The notes below the pieces were generated by a model, which made no database searches, was not told where the DNA came from, and saw nothing but the letters and a program-made list of their open reading frames with translations. This document shows, piece by piece, positions 34,554-45,240 of a stretch of DNA of 64,000 bases. The stretch's first letter is position 1; each line of letters begins with the position of its first letter. The DNA lies in the NCBI RefSeq assembly GCF_933775445.1, contig NC_065878.1, positions 9,745,395 to 9,809,394 on the forward strand, given 5' to 3'. The position numbers were made by a program, and so were the translations under genes. This DNA is from Argentina anserina. Its lineage: Eukaryota; Streptophyta; Magnoliopsida; Rosales; Rosaceae.

Positions 34554-35509
34554 CTCTCCCTTGTGCCGAGTTTAAAAATATAATGGTGCATAAGATGTTG
34601 CCTCATTAAAAACCTTGCCAAGTAACAAAACCCAATGGGAGAAAATAAAACTTTGGTCGAAGGAGAAAAGAGCACAACGCACCTATTACATTTAAGATTA
34701 ACATATATGTGCTAGACTCCTCCTGATGTCTGCACCTCCCCCTGATCTTTACATTAATCATGAGAGTTTTGATAACTTTTACATATTTAATGATGCATCT
34801 TATTTGGTACGTATTTCTTTACGCCAAATGTGTAACGACATGAATATAATTCATTCTAATAATGTCGTTTTCTCTTTTCTTTATAGGGACTATAAACCTA
34901 AACCTTTAGGTATTGTTGTTGCGTGGGCGCTAAGCTATACAACGAATGAGAGGTCGAGTCAAGTATATTGTATTAAGTGCAATAATGCGTCTTTGCACTT
35001 GTATATGGAATCTCATTTCCTGACACTTATTCGTCATCTTTCATTTAGACGAAAACGGATCTATCTTTAAAGACTTCGACTGATCATGGGAGCTATGGAA
35101 GCCTCACTTTTAACCTTTAGAGTGCTTAAATGCCGATTGATGGTTTAATCATCAATATTACAGTCCTCAAGATTCATTTTGAGACTGTGTCTTTCCAATG
35201 ATCTTTTTCATTCTCGACTTAGGATTTGTAATGGCGACATCTTTTTAGTTCATAAAAAAGAGTCTACAAATCCATATTGAATACGCAATGACATAACACA
35301 TTTGATCCTTATTCATAATCAAGTATTTTACTTCGTGAACGTTTCAATTCCTTTTGTAACGCTACGTGATCTAGAACCATTTCTTGGGTGGATAAAGTTT
35401 GTTCTATGACTTTCATGTATATCTATTAATTTCGATCCCCATAGAGATACCTTATTTCATCATTCATAAGCTGCATTTGTCAGTTTTTCAGAAACTACCA
35501 AACTGATAA

Positions 35510-36330
35510 GGTAGTGGAGTGCAATGACTTCCATTACGAGAATATCTCTTTATGGTCCATTACAAAAGAATATTTCCTCGTAGTCGATTCCAGTGCGTTT
35601 GTGAGAGACCTTGCGCCATAAGGTGAGTCTATACTCTTAATTCTCATACGCATCCTAACAAAGATATATGATAGGGTTTGCACTTGCGGTGTCGGCTTCA
35701 CCTGCCCAAATACCTATCTCTTTGTTAGTGAACTTTAATTCATGCTGGATCGCTTCTTTCCATTGGGCCAAAATTACTACGTTGTTATTTCTCAACGAAG
35801 TATGGTTCGATATGAAGACTCAATATCCTACATCCTCATGTGGTTTGTATTTGGTAGAGATCTCTATATATTCAAGGATTTGTTCTAACATCTGAGGCGT
35901 CCCCCAATGATAACCAAAAATCCAAGAATTCTCATGAGGTAAATTTGAGATTATGGATCAATGGATCCAATTGTGCCAAACTCACTTTCTTCCTTTAAAC
36001 GAGTATATATCGAACATAAGGTGGCCTCCCTCTCTTCCTTGGAGAGCCACGGCCTATGACACCATTTATGCCACTTTATGGTGTCAACATGCCACCATCT
36101 ATGGTGGCAACGCAATGCCCAATTCCTTTTGGGTGGCGTCATGTCCTCTTCTTGCAAGCCTATTTGCAGCTAATATATGTGATCTCATCACTTGTGCAAT
36201 AGTGAGGATCAATATGAGACACAGTGGGGACAACCCACGACAATTCATGTCGTTCCACTTGAACATTCTTTGTTCTTATCTCCCCCTAACGACGGGAAGA
36301 CTATCTCATCAAAGTGATATTCCACATATC
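35510..36330 (-). pseudogene. Copia pol remnant (integrase-RT linker and reverse transcriptase)
   Basis: Minus-strand translation, in several frames and with stops, shows EYHFDEIVFPSLGGDKN (36330 leftward), a block found between integrase and RT in Copia pol. It is followed by AQWKEAIQHELKF at about 35760 and SHKRTGIDYEEIFF, then ALHYLISLVVSE at about 35490-35610, matching the start of the Copia reverse transcriptase. No functional protein can be made. Confidence 0.75.
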
Positions 36331-39289
36331 TAGCGGAAAAAGAGATCGCTTGTCAAAGTTGCTATATAGCAGACTATCTGGATGCTCGTCTCCAATAAGA
36401 ATATTTACTCACGTTAGTTGGATTCACCATTATGCGATGTGGCGTCGCAATTTGGCACGTAGGTTAATCTAGTTGAGCTCAAAGATTGTAGATCCGTGTC
36501 AATCCTAGAGAGCTCAAGTATTTCAATCATTTGATGTTATCGATTATAATTCCTTTTACAATGATTAAGGTGATAGCCAAAAAACTAGTGAGTAATAAGT
36601 TGTTTATGCAAAAATTACATTACCCTAAACGGAAAGATTGGTGCGTATTACCATTTACCAATATCAAGATTAGTACTTTAGTCATTTTCCGTGAGACCAA
36701 GTGGGTTTGTAACTAGCATAAGTAACATTAGATTTAGTAATGAATGGTGTGATGACACATGACCAGCGTGTCGACACATCAACCAACACCATAAATTATT
36801 TAAAGTGTTCGCAAGTTGGTTGAATTAATCCACATAATTGTCAGTGGATTCAATCCTTGAACACATTGAGAATACACGTCTTTTGCATATGATGATCTCA
36901 ATCCAAATTTATTTTCAAAAAATTGATAGATTTGAATGATTAGCTTTACAAATCACAATGGATATAAGAAGCATAATATGGTGTTAGTGCATATACTTAT
37001 GCATCAAAAATATCATTGTTCCATCTTAGGGGAGCGACGAAATCTGGGGATGAAATTACATCTTCAATTCCTCTATAAAAATAAATTTAAGGATTTTGAC
37101 AGTACTTTGTTTCCTTAGTTTTTACTTCTATTTTATCCAAAAAATATGAGTGTTCTGGTGTAACTCCTTTCATATACGAACACATATAGCACGACTTGGG
37201 TATCCCAATAAATCGTGTCAAAGCCCAAATATGCCAAAATCCTGAAGGTCAATTTCTTTTGACGTGTTGGCTTTATTAAGCAGATTCATATATACTTGCT
37301 AAATGGACATATGAACTTCTCTAATACTCGGTTACATCTGTAGTCATTAGAGATAGTGCAAAAAAAGTAAATTGTAATCTCACTTATTATTTTCACATGA
37401 AATAGTCGTTGACATAAATACTCCAAACATTTAAAGGTCTGATTCTCTGTTGTTGGCTCTTGTTACATAAGATGCCAATGAGGTATATAGTTAAGACATA
37501 AAAATGGAATATTAACTCAAATGCTTTAGAGTATTTGATAGTATCCTAAAACAATATTTCCATTCCATCAGGTATGTACATTATGAATCCCGAAGGATTA
37601 TAATTAGCGATCATTATGAATATTATTATTTATACTCATGGATATAGTACGATTATTCTTCAGTACTACTACTGTGGGGATCACATGATGTATTTATTTG
37701 CATTCAGTTATTCATGTCATACTAATATTTTGTGAAGTTACTTTACTTTATGCGTTACTTCGCAAAGTCAAATAATAAAAATCGAACCCATAAAATCGAA
37801 CCGCGTATATCTCGATTAATATTCGAATATTCTCAATTCATTGAGAAAAATTCATAACCTTGGTTGTACGTCAATGATTGCATCAAGGTCTTATCCAATC
37901 CAAAAGTACTTCAATACCGAAATTTTAGGCATATATAATAGCCATTACAATTATATCTTAGAAAATTAGTGATAGACTATAATCGAAGTCTGAAATATTT
38001 TGAATTGACATAGATTTGTGTCGCTCTTAAATTAAAGAGCTTTCTCCTCGTAGTTTGATATTGAATATATATTTTTTCAAATTGTCGTACTCTCATTATT
38101 CTATACTCTTTTTGTAAGAGGGCATTTCATTGCTCATATCATATCCCATATGCATTTTTTAAACGGTACATTGTTATCAATTGTCATAGATCGATTTGTA
38201 TATATGAACCTATATGTTCATAATATTTGCTCTTTGCTTTGGGGTTATTTATTCATTATTATTCATAGTTCGTTATGAGAATTTTTTTCTATATATATTT
38301 TTTAAAGACATTTCTTTGTATTGAGAGACATTTCTTTGTCATTCAAGATTTTAAATATGCTTCCAAGTTACGTGTATGAAAACATGTTTGCATAATTCGA
38401 TCATTGTTGAGCCTTGGTTGGCTTGTAGGGGAAGTTGGTACTCAAATTCATTAGAGTCCAATATATGGTGTGCTGGTTTAACCAACTATAGATAGAGTAC
38501 GAGACTTGTTAGTTTCGCAGTCTAAAACCCTAAATAGACCTACACGAAAATTAAACATACCAAGATACATTATGGCCACTTTGGAGCTTTATGAAGTTGC
38601 TTTATCACAGTAAAGATATATAATTTAATTAATTTCCAAGAAATACAAATCAGATTACAAGACCGAGAATTGAAATGGTCGTATTTTTCGATGCTTCATG
38701 AAAATACTTTATCACAAGAATATGGTTGTCATCTCTTTGTTTTTGAATTATAAAATTATCATGAAATTTCGTTATCATGACAATGCTCATATCATATGCT
38801 AAATAACATAATTATAAAAATTATATAAACATAGCATATGCAACAAATAGAGCATATCATTTAACATGGTTAAGTAATTTACAAGACTTAGGCAATTATC
38901 GTATTCATGATACATGCCAATGACCATGTATAAATATATAATGCTTAAAAATTTAAATCATAGCATCACGATTTAATGACATGCTAAGTAATTAAATTTT
39001 GATAAAAAGCATAGCATATAACATGAATAATATTTAGAGAGTATTGTGCTCATATAACATATATAATTTCATTTATATGAATGAAATGCTATAAGCAAGA
39101 AATATAATTGAGATCTTACTTGCATGTGAGTTTGCCATATAAACCGCATATTAAGCGATTATTGATCTCATAATTCCATGTTGTTTCATTGTCGATTGGA
39201 TCATCGCATTTCTCGCATTAATCGTCGTAGTGTAAGTGATACGTTACATACAAAAAAAATTAGAATTATATGATTAGGTCACATTTAAT

Positions 39290-39326
<37 letters not shown>
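39290..39326. repeat. AT microsatellite
   Basis: About 17 TA units inside the decayed Copia element. Confidence 0.8.
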
Positions 39327-39329
<3 letters not shown>

Positions 39330-39834
39330 ACTTACCATAACAATAAGTGGTAAGTTGACAACAAAACAGGAAATAATTAATGGTAAATTGCATAATTACC
39401 GTATAATATTTTGGTAAAACATAAATAATGAAATAGTGAATTAAAAATCACTATGTGATAATTTTTTAAATTACCTTTTAGTTTACCACTTTAGTAAATT
39501 CTGATTTCCCAAAAAAAAAATTCCGGGATAAATATTTAACAAGTCGTCAATATTCAATTATATATAAGAACTTCAAGCAGTAAAAGAGCATAAGAATTTT
39601 CTTATCGTTTGGAAATTTGTGATGCCCCCATTCGCTCATGCGGCTGCGGTTTGAGCTCCCAAGTCTTGTTGCTTAGGTATCAATCTCGTTGCCCACACTC
39701 TAGCTTGGATGAATATAATGTGTCAGAATAAAGGTTGTGCAGGTTGAAGGGCTGCGACAGAATTTTGCTAGGGTTTTGATCTCTCTCTCCTTTTCTTTGA
39801 AAAACTCAATGGTTAAAGCTACGTGCTGATAACG

Positions 39835-40045
39835 TGTTGTAGAGAAAATAGAATGATCTGCTCATCTCATTGATAATCCCCTTTATATAAGGGTCAAGAT
39901 TACAATAGAAATAAATGGTAATTACAATGGTAATTAAGGCTACATAATGGTGATTGATCCGTTACATCCATTGACCATAAACGTCATTAACTTATTCCTT
40001 TATTTGCATTAACGAAGGCACACTAATGGTGTTTTTCCTTCAACA
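39835..40045 (-). repeat. 5' LTR of the decayed Copia element
   Basis: 211 bases, copy of 34343-34553, followed on the element's strand by the primer-binding-site-like CGTTATCAGCACG. Target duplication TCACA lies outside it at 40046-40050. Confidence 0.92.
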
Positions 40046-40050
40046 TCACA

Positions 40051-40801
40051 TGCTTTTTAAAAACGTGGTTATTAACACTAAGTTTTACTAATAAACAGAT
40101 TTTAAAATACATATGAAACAAAAATATATTATTATGAGTTAAATATAAGTGCTTATTTTATCAAAACTCAATACCAAACTGGGCCTAAGATATGCTCAAT
40201 TACCTTTAGATTTATATATTCAAGTGTTGAAAATAACACAACTCTTCTCTTGGTTAATTAGTGATCATGTCATTTGTATGAACAACTTATTTTCATTTTT
40301 TTCGCTATAATGAGAGGTATACGTGTTTATGTACAAATATACATGATGGAGATGTATTGCTTCTAAAAGAGTTAACCTCTTTAATTTTAAAAAAAAATAT
40401 CCACAAGCTTAAATATCACAGTCCCCATAATCAGTAATTCTTGAAAGACCACTTAAGGATTTACCTTGATGAGACAAACGAAATATAAATTGTTCTCTAA
40501 AGTAGATAAATTTTCAATTATAGGAGAACATAGACAGAAATTAAAGTATATCTTTAAAGATAGAAGATAATCAAAATGATGAATTACATTTGCTAGCACT
40601 GATCGGGGGCGTTCGTAGTGACTGAGGGGGTCCAAGACCAAGAAGTGAGGTGAGTTATTTATCAGCCAAAAATCATAGTATAAATTGTGACTTTAGGTTA
40701 CACTTCATTCAACAGAAGGTAGAAGGATCGATCTCTCAACGGTACCACGAGAAATATAAAAGCAAGTCTGTAAGAAATTAGGAGTACGTGTATAGGCGGT
40801 T
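40051..40801. other. intergenic spacer and likely promoter of the small secreted-protein gene
   Basis: AT-rich DNA between the Copia element and the cysteine-rich protein gene. A stretch ATAAATTGTGACTTTAGG lies near 40680, about 120 bases before the ATG, but no TATA box can be assigned with confidence. Confidence 0.35.
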
Positions 40802-41287
40802 ATGGATGCAATTGTTTTGGGAATGGTGATTATGATGAGCTTGCTTATGCTTGTTCTTGCTCGATATCAAGTTGACAACACCGTTTATCCAAACGATGGT
40901 GAAGCCTCATCGTTGTTGGTTAAATCGGAAACTAATCCAAAAGATGATGAAGTGTTTGATCGTGTTTTCACCAATAATGGTGAGGCTTCATCATCACTAC
41001 TGGCTACGTCCAAACCCAATCCAGATGATGGAGTATCTGATCGTGTTTTCTCCAACAAAGGTGAACTTTCATCATCATCACTGGCTAATGACACTAATGA
41101 CAAGAAGGAGATGGTTCTTCCAAACAGCAATGTCGGTTTCGGTTTAGCAGCAAAATGTTTTTCCAAGTGTTCATTCCATTGCGTGGGACATCTGTTCCAT
41201 TACAATAAGTGTTTTAACAATTGCTTTGCGGACTGCGAGATTTCAAGTTTGCCTCTACCTCCTCCACTACCTCCTACTGTAGATTAA
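40802..41287 (+). CDS. small secreted protein with internal repeats and a six-cysteine C-terminal motif
   Basis: Single-exon frame of 161 codons from the ATG at 40802-40804 to TAA at 41285-41287. Residues 1-20 (MDAIVLGMVIMMSLLMLVLA) form a hydrophobic signal peptide or anchor. Residues 31-57, 58-84 and 85 onward are three degenerate 27-residue repeats, each starting N-(D/N/K)-G-E-(A/L)-S-S and, in the first two, ending DRVF(T/S). The C-terminal part holds six cysteines at 119, 123, 127, 137, 141 and 145 (CX3CX3CX9CX3CX3C), then a Pro-rich tail (LPLPPPLPPTVD). I do not recognise the family. The layout suggests a secreted precursor, perhaps defence or signalling related, but that is inference. 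A decayed second copy of the repeat part follows at 41547-41884, so this was a tandem pair. The frame uses normal codons and is probably a real gene. Confidence 0.7.
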   Translation: MDAIVLGMVIMMSLLMLVLARYQVDNTVYPNDGEASSLLVKSETNPKDDEVFDRVFTNNGEASSSLLATSKPNPDDGVSDRVFSNKGELSSSSLANDTNDKKEMVLPNSNVGFGLAAKCFSKCSFHCVGHLFHYNKCFNNCFADCEISSLPLPPPLPPTVD

Positions 41288-41546
41288 TTTTCTGGTTAAT
41301 TGCTAAGGATTATTATTATTGTTATCTTTGCTGCAAATTTAATTTCTAAATAATAAAAATATTTATACTCGATTTCGGTTGTTATGTTATTAATTAGGTT
41401 CTTACGATTTTTCAATGATGATATATTTCTCAGTAAATCACTACAATTGGGTTCACAGCAATCAGTTCTTGGTAATTAAAATGATGAATTCACTACGAGA
41501 TACAAAACAAGTCTTTAATTAAAAAAGGGTGTGTAGGCAGTTCTGG

Positions 41547-41884
41547 ATGCAAGTGTTTTGACTTTTTGAGGATGGTGATTTTGTTGAGCAAGCCTATGTT
41601 TCTTCTTAGTCGCTCGATATCATGTTGTACATATAGACGACGCCTTCAATTTATACAGAAAATGAAGCATACGATCGTGTTTTCTCCAATGATATGCATG
41701 GCGAGACCTGGATCATCATCGCCATTGCTTGATTCCAATACTAATCCCAGAGATGAAGCGATCAATCGTGCTTTCTCTATCAATGGTGAGGTCATCGATA
41801 ATCATCACTATTGGCTAAGTTCCAAAACATGAAGCATCTGATCGTGTTTTAATTTCCCCTACAAGGGTGAACTTCAATCTATAA
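41547..41884 (+). pseudogene. decayed tandem copy of the small secreted-protein gene
   Basis: Sequence starting GCAGTTCTGGATGCAAGTGTTTTG resembles the start region of the gene at 40802. Later frames read PGSSSPLLDSNTNPRDEAIN followed by RAFSINGEV, matching the repeat SSSLLATSKPNPDDGVSDRV of the intact copy. Frameshifts and stops break it, and the copy is cut off at 41884 where the Copia LTR begins. No six-cysteine region was found beyond the Copia element. Confidence 0.6.
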
Positions 41885-42166
41885 TGAGAACAAGGTTTAA
41901 ATTGGCCTTGTTTTAATTTTGTTGTCCTAATTGTATTAATTAGCTGTCTTGTCTTCTAGTTCAGCTTAGCTAAATTATGTTGTATTGTATGCTGTGTCGC
42001 CTTGTTCATTAGACCAGCTGCACGTGTCCCTCCATAGTTGGTCAGTCTCCACTATATATTGTAAGAGATGTAGTAGTTAAGGTTGTATCTAATGCAGCCT
42101 CTTCATTATTCAAGAATATCAAATTCAGGTTTCTCTCTAAAATCTCCATATTCATAAAAACTATTA
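41885..42166 (+). repeat. 5' LTR of the Copia element
   Basis: 282 bases, paired with 47448-47729. The primer-binding site follows immediately. Confidence 0.92.
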
Positions 42167-42548
42167 TGGTACCAGAGCCTAGGTTTCAGATCTGAGGACT
42201 CATATCTAGAAAATCATTCAATCAGTTTATGTTGCAATTCAATTTATTTCATATTATCTCCCAGCTAGATATGAAATCAATGATATTTTCAAATATGTGA
42301 TTCTCAAGCATATTATCATATTATCTCCTATTATTAAGCATTGTTAATCTTCTGCTGCTAGTATCAGTCCTTAATTAGAAGCTATTACTGGTTGTTGTTG
42401 AAAGTTGATATCTTTTTCCTCAGATCTATTTACTTATGTATTATCTCGCATAAATCTAGCGTATACCTGCTTGAAAGTTGCCTTTATTCTACTATCTGAA
42501 TCAGATCTGTTTACTTTTTAAGTTCAAGTGCTGACTGATTGAGTCAAG

Positions 42549-43840
42549 ATGAGCAATCCTGCCCTTCCTGCTGGTTCTGGCCAGTGTGCTAGTCTTTCCA
42601 ACACTGCTGTATTCTTGCCTAACATTATGCTTGATGAGACGAACTATCCCTCATGGGTGTTTAGGGTTGAGAACTTTCTTGCTGGTTTGAACCTTTTAGG
42701 GCATGTTGATGGTTCATATCCATGTCATGAACCTACCATGTTGGGTGAAGATGGAGTCACCATCATCCCTAACCAGGAACACCTCAACTGGAAATTTCAG
42801 GATAGGAATGCCATGAACCTAGTTGGTCAAACCCTAGCACCTGTTGTTGCAAGGGCTGTTGTTGGTAGCAAGACATCAAAGGAGATGTGGGAGAGTCTAA
42901 GGTACAAGTTTGCTGACCCTACTCGTCAGAACATCCTGCAACTGAAGTCTAACCTTCAAAACATAAGAAAGGGAGGTGATGATATTGAGACTTACCAGGA
43001 CAAGATTAAGGTGGCTCGTGATGCCTTAACTACTGTGGGTGTTACAGTTGATGATGAGACATTATTGTGACTGTGCTAAGAGGTCTACCTGCTGAGTATG
43101 CAGCCATAAAGACTGTAATTAGAGCTCAAGTAAGTTGTTCTCTTCCAATGCTCAAGACACTCCTCAAAGGTGCTGAGGCAGACATTGAGGCTGAGAGTCA
43201 GGCCTCCAGTCCTTTCTCGGCAATGGTGGCTCAGGGAAACCCAAACTCTTCAACTTGAAGCATTTCTCATACTGTTGTTTCAAGCTCCTCAACCTCAAAT
43301 GCCCTCGCAATCACCCCTTCTACAACTCAGACATTTGTTGTGGCTCCTCCCACACACTCTCATGCTCCAAGTGTGCCTCCTGACTTTGCTCCTATTAATC
43401 ATACTCAGGTCTACCCTCAACAAGCAGAAACTCACACTCAACAAGCTTTTGTGTATGTGCCTGCACAGTGGTTCAATGGAAACATGCAGTACCCAGCTCA
43501 GTTCTCTGGCTTCTTTGCTGGGAGAAACAACAACAATAGACCTTTCTACAATGCAGGTCAAATGTTTAACAACAATGGAGGCAACATGAACTTTGGAGGT
43601 TATAACAATGGCGGAGGAAATGGTGGTCAAGGCAACAACAGGAACAACTCTCTTACATGTCAGATTTGTGATAGGGTAGGCCATGGTGCTAGAACTTGCA
43701 ACTCTCTTTCGATGCAAGGTGGAAACTATCAGAACTTCGGCAACAACAATGGACAAGGTGGGAACTTTGGTGGTTGTGTGTACTGTGGAAGGAGGAATCA
43801 CAAAGTTGAGACATGTTATTTTCTCTTTGGCTTTCCTGAC
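42549..43840 (+). pseudogene. Copia gag with zinc knuckle, two frameshifts
   Basis: Starts MSNPALPAGSGQCASLSNTA and contains the gag block LDETNYPSWVFRVENFL and EMWESLRYKFADPTRQNILQ, characteristic of Copia UBN2-type gag. A frameshift at about 43066 moves it to LRGLPAEYAAIKTVIRAQ, and another near 43255 moves it to the Asn/Gly-rich region with a CCHC zinc knuckle (CQICDRVGHGARTC, from about 43660) and a second related Cys/His block (CVYCGRRNHKVETC, from about 43776). Product is broken. Confidence 0.88.
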
Positions 43841-43889
43841 CAACAACGTCAAGGCGATAACAACAACCAAGGTGTTACAGTTATGCTTG

Positions 43890-45126
43890 CTGCCACCTCC
43901 AACTCTCCACAATACTGGCTAGCTGACACTGGGGCTACCAACCACATGACAAGCTCTTCTCAAGTGATTGAAAATGTCACTCCATACTCTGCCACTGACA
44001 CAGTGTAAATTGGTAATGGATCTTAACTTTCTATCACTCACACAGGTGACACAAAGCTTGGCTCACTGAAATTGAACAATGTGTTGATAATTCCTGGCCT
44101 TGCAGCACACCTCTTATCCATTTACCAATTGTGCAAACAGAATAATTATTTAGTATGGTTTGATGAATTTATGTGTGTTGTTCATAACAAGGAGTTGGGC
44201 AGAGTTCTCTACAAGGGGCTGAGTAATCAAGGGTTGTATCCCATACCATTTGAGTTGCCACAAGTCAAGAATTCTGGAGAGAGATCTATAGCAGCATGGC
44301 CTTCTTCATCAAGTCAACCTTTTGGTTATGTTGGGAAGATTGTCAAGCACAACTTATGGCACCAAAGGTTTGGGCACCCCTCAAGTGAAGTAGTTAAGAT
44401 TATGTTAAATAAATGTAATATTCGTAGTTTGAGGATTCGGAACAATTCTTTTGTGAGCCATTTTTATTGGGGAAGTTTAAGAAATTTCCATTCCCAAAGT
44501 CTCAAAACAGATGCCAGGTACCCTTTGAACTTGTGCATTCTGATGTTTGGGGCGTTGCACCTTATATTTCAATTGATGGCTACAAGTATTTTGTGCTATT
44601 CATAGATGACTGCTCCAGGTTTACTTGGATATTTCTTATGAAAAACAAATCAGAAGTTTTGAGTTACTTTAAGTCTTTATGTGCCCTAGTATCAACTCAG
44701 TTCTCTCGTAAGATTAAATGTCTTAGAAGTGATGGAGGTGGTGAATACATGGGGCTAAAGTTCAAAGAGTTTTTGAGTGAAAATGGTATTGCTCATCAGG
44801 TCTCCTGCCCCTATACCCCAGAGCAAAATGGGGTATCTGAGAGGAAGAATAGACACATTAGAGAGACAGTTGTGACCTTACTTCAACAAGCCTCCATGCC
44901 TCCTATGTTTTGGTATCATGCTTGTGCTTGTGCTACATTTTTAATCAACAGGATGCCTACTAAAAATCTTGATATGAAGTCTCCCTACGAAAAGTTGTAT
45001 AATGCCATTCCTCCTGTTGACCTTCTAAGGGTATTTGGATGTTGTTGCTACCCTCTCTTGTTAAATGGAAGTAATAAACTTCAACCCAAAACAGTGATGT
45101 GTGTCTTTGTGGGGTTTGTAGCTTGA
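43890..45126 (+). pseudogene. Copia protease and integrase, broken
   Basis: Protease motif YWLADTGATNHMTSS (about 43914) is followed by stops at about 44006-44026. The pre-integrase region reads LWHQRFGHPSSEVVKIM. The integrase core after a frameshift near 44460 includes VHSDVWGVAPYISIDGYKYF, FIDDCSRFTWIF, RSDGGGEYMGLKFKEFL and CPYTPEQNGVSERKNRHIRE, with its catalytic acidic residues retained. A further stop follows VCVFVGFVA at 45124. Confidence 0.88.
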
Positions 45127-45240
45127 TATAAGGGGTACATATGCTATTGCCCGGGCACTAGAAAGTATATTATCTCAAGACACGTTTTCTTTGATGAGGG
45201 TATTTTCCCATATGCCAAACCCAGTGACAAGTCTCAATCA

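Larger units (their letters stand above)
34343..40045 (-). mobile_element. Ty1/Copia LTR retrotransposon, heavily decayed
   Basis: Two 211-base LTRs (34343-34553 and 39835-40045), TGTTGTAGAG...CCTTCAACA, differ at only a few positions and are flanked by a perfect 5-bp duplication TCACA (34338-34342 and 40046-40050). On the minus strand the right LTR is followed by the primer-binding-site-like CGTTATCAGCACG, and the left LTR is preceded by a purine tract (AAGGGAGAG), so the element reads leftward. The internal 5.3 kb is AT-rich with almost no open frames, yet Copia pol is still recognisable at 35500-36330. Confidence 0.92.

Noticed and set aside
43295..43912. 205-codon minus-strand frame
   Set aside because: Lies opposite the Copia gag, whose zinc-knuckle motifs are on the plus strand.
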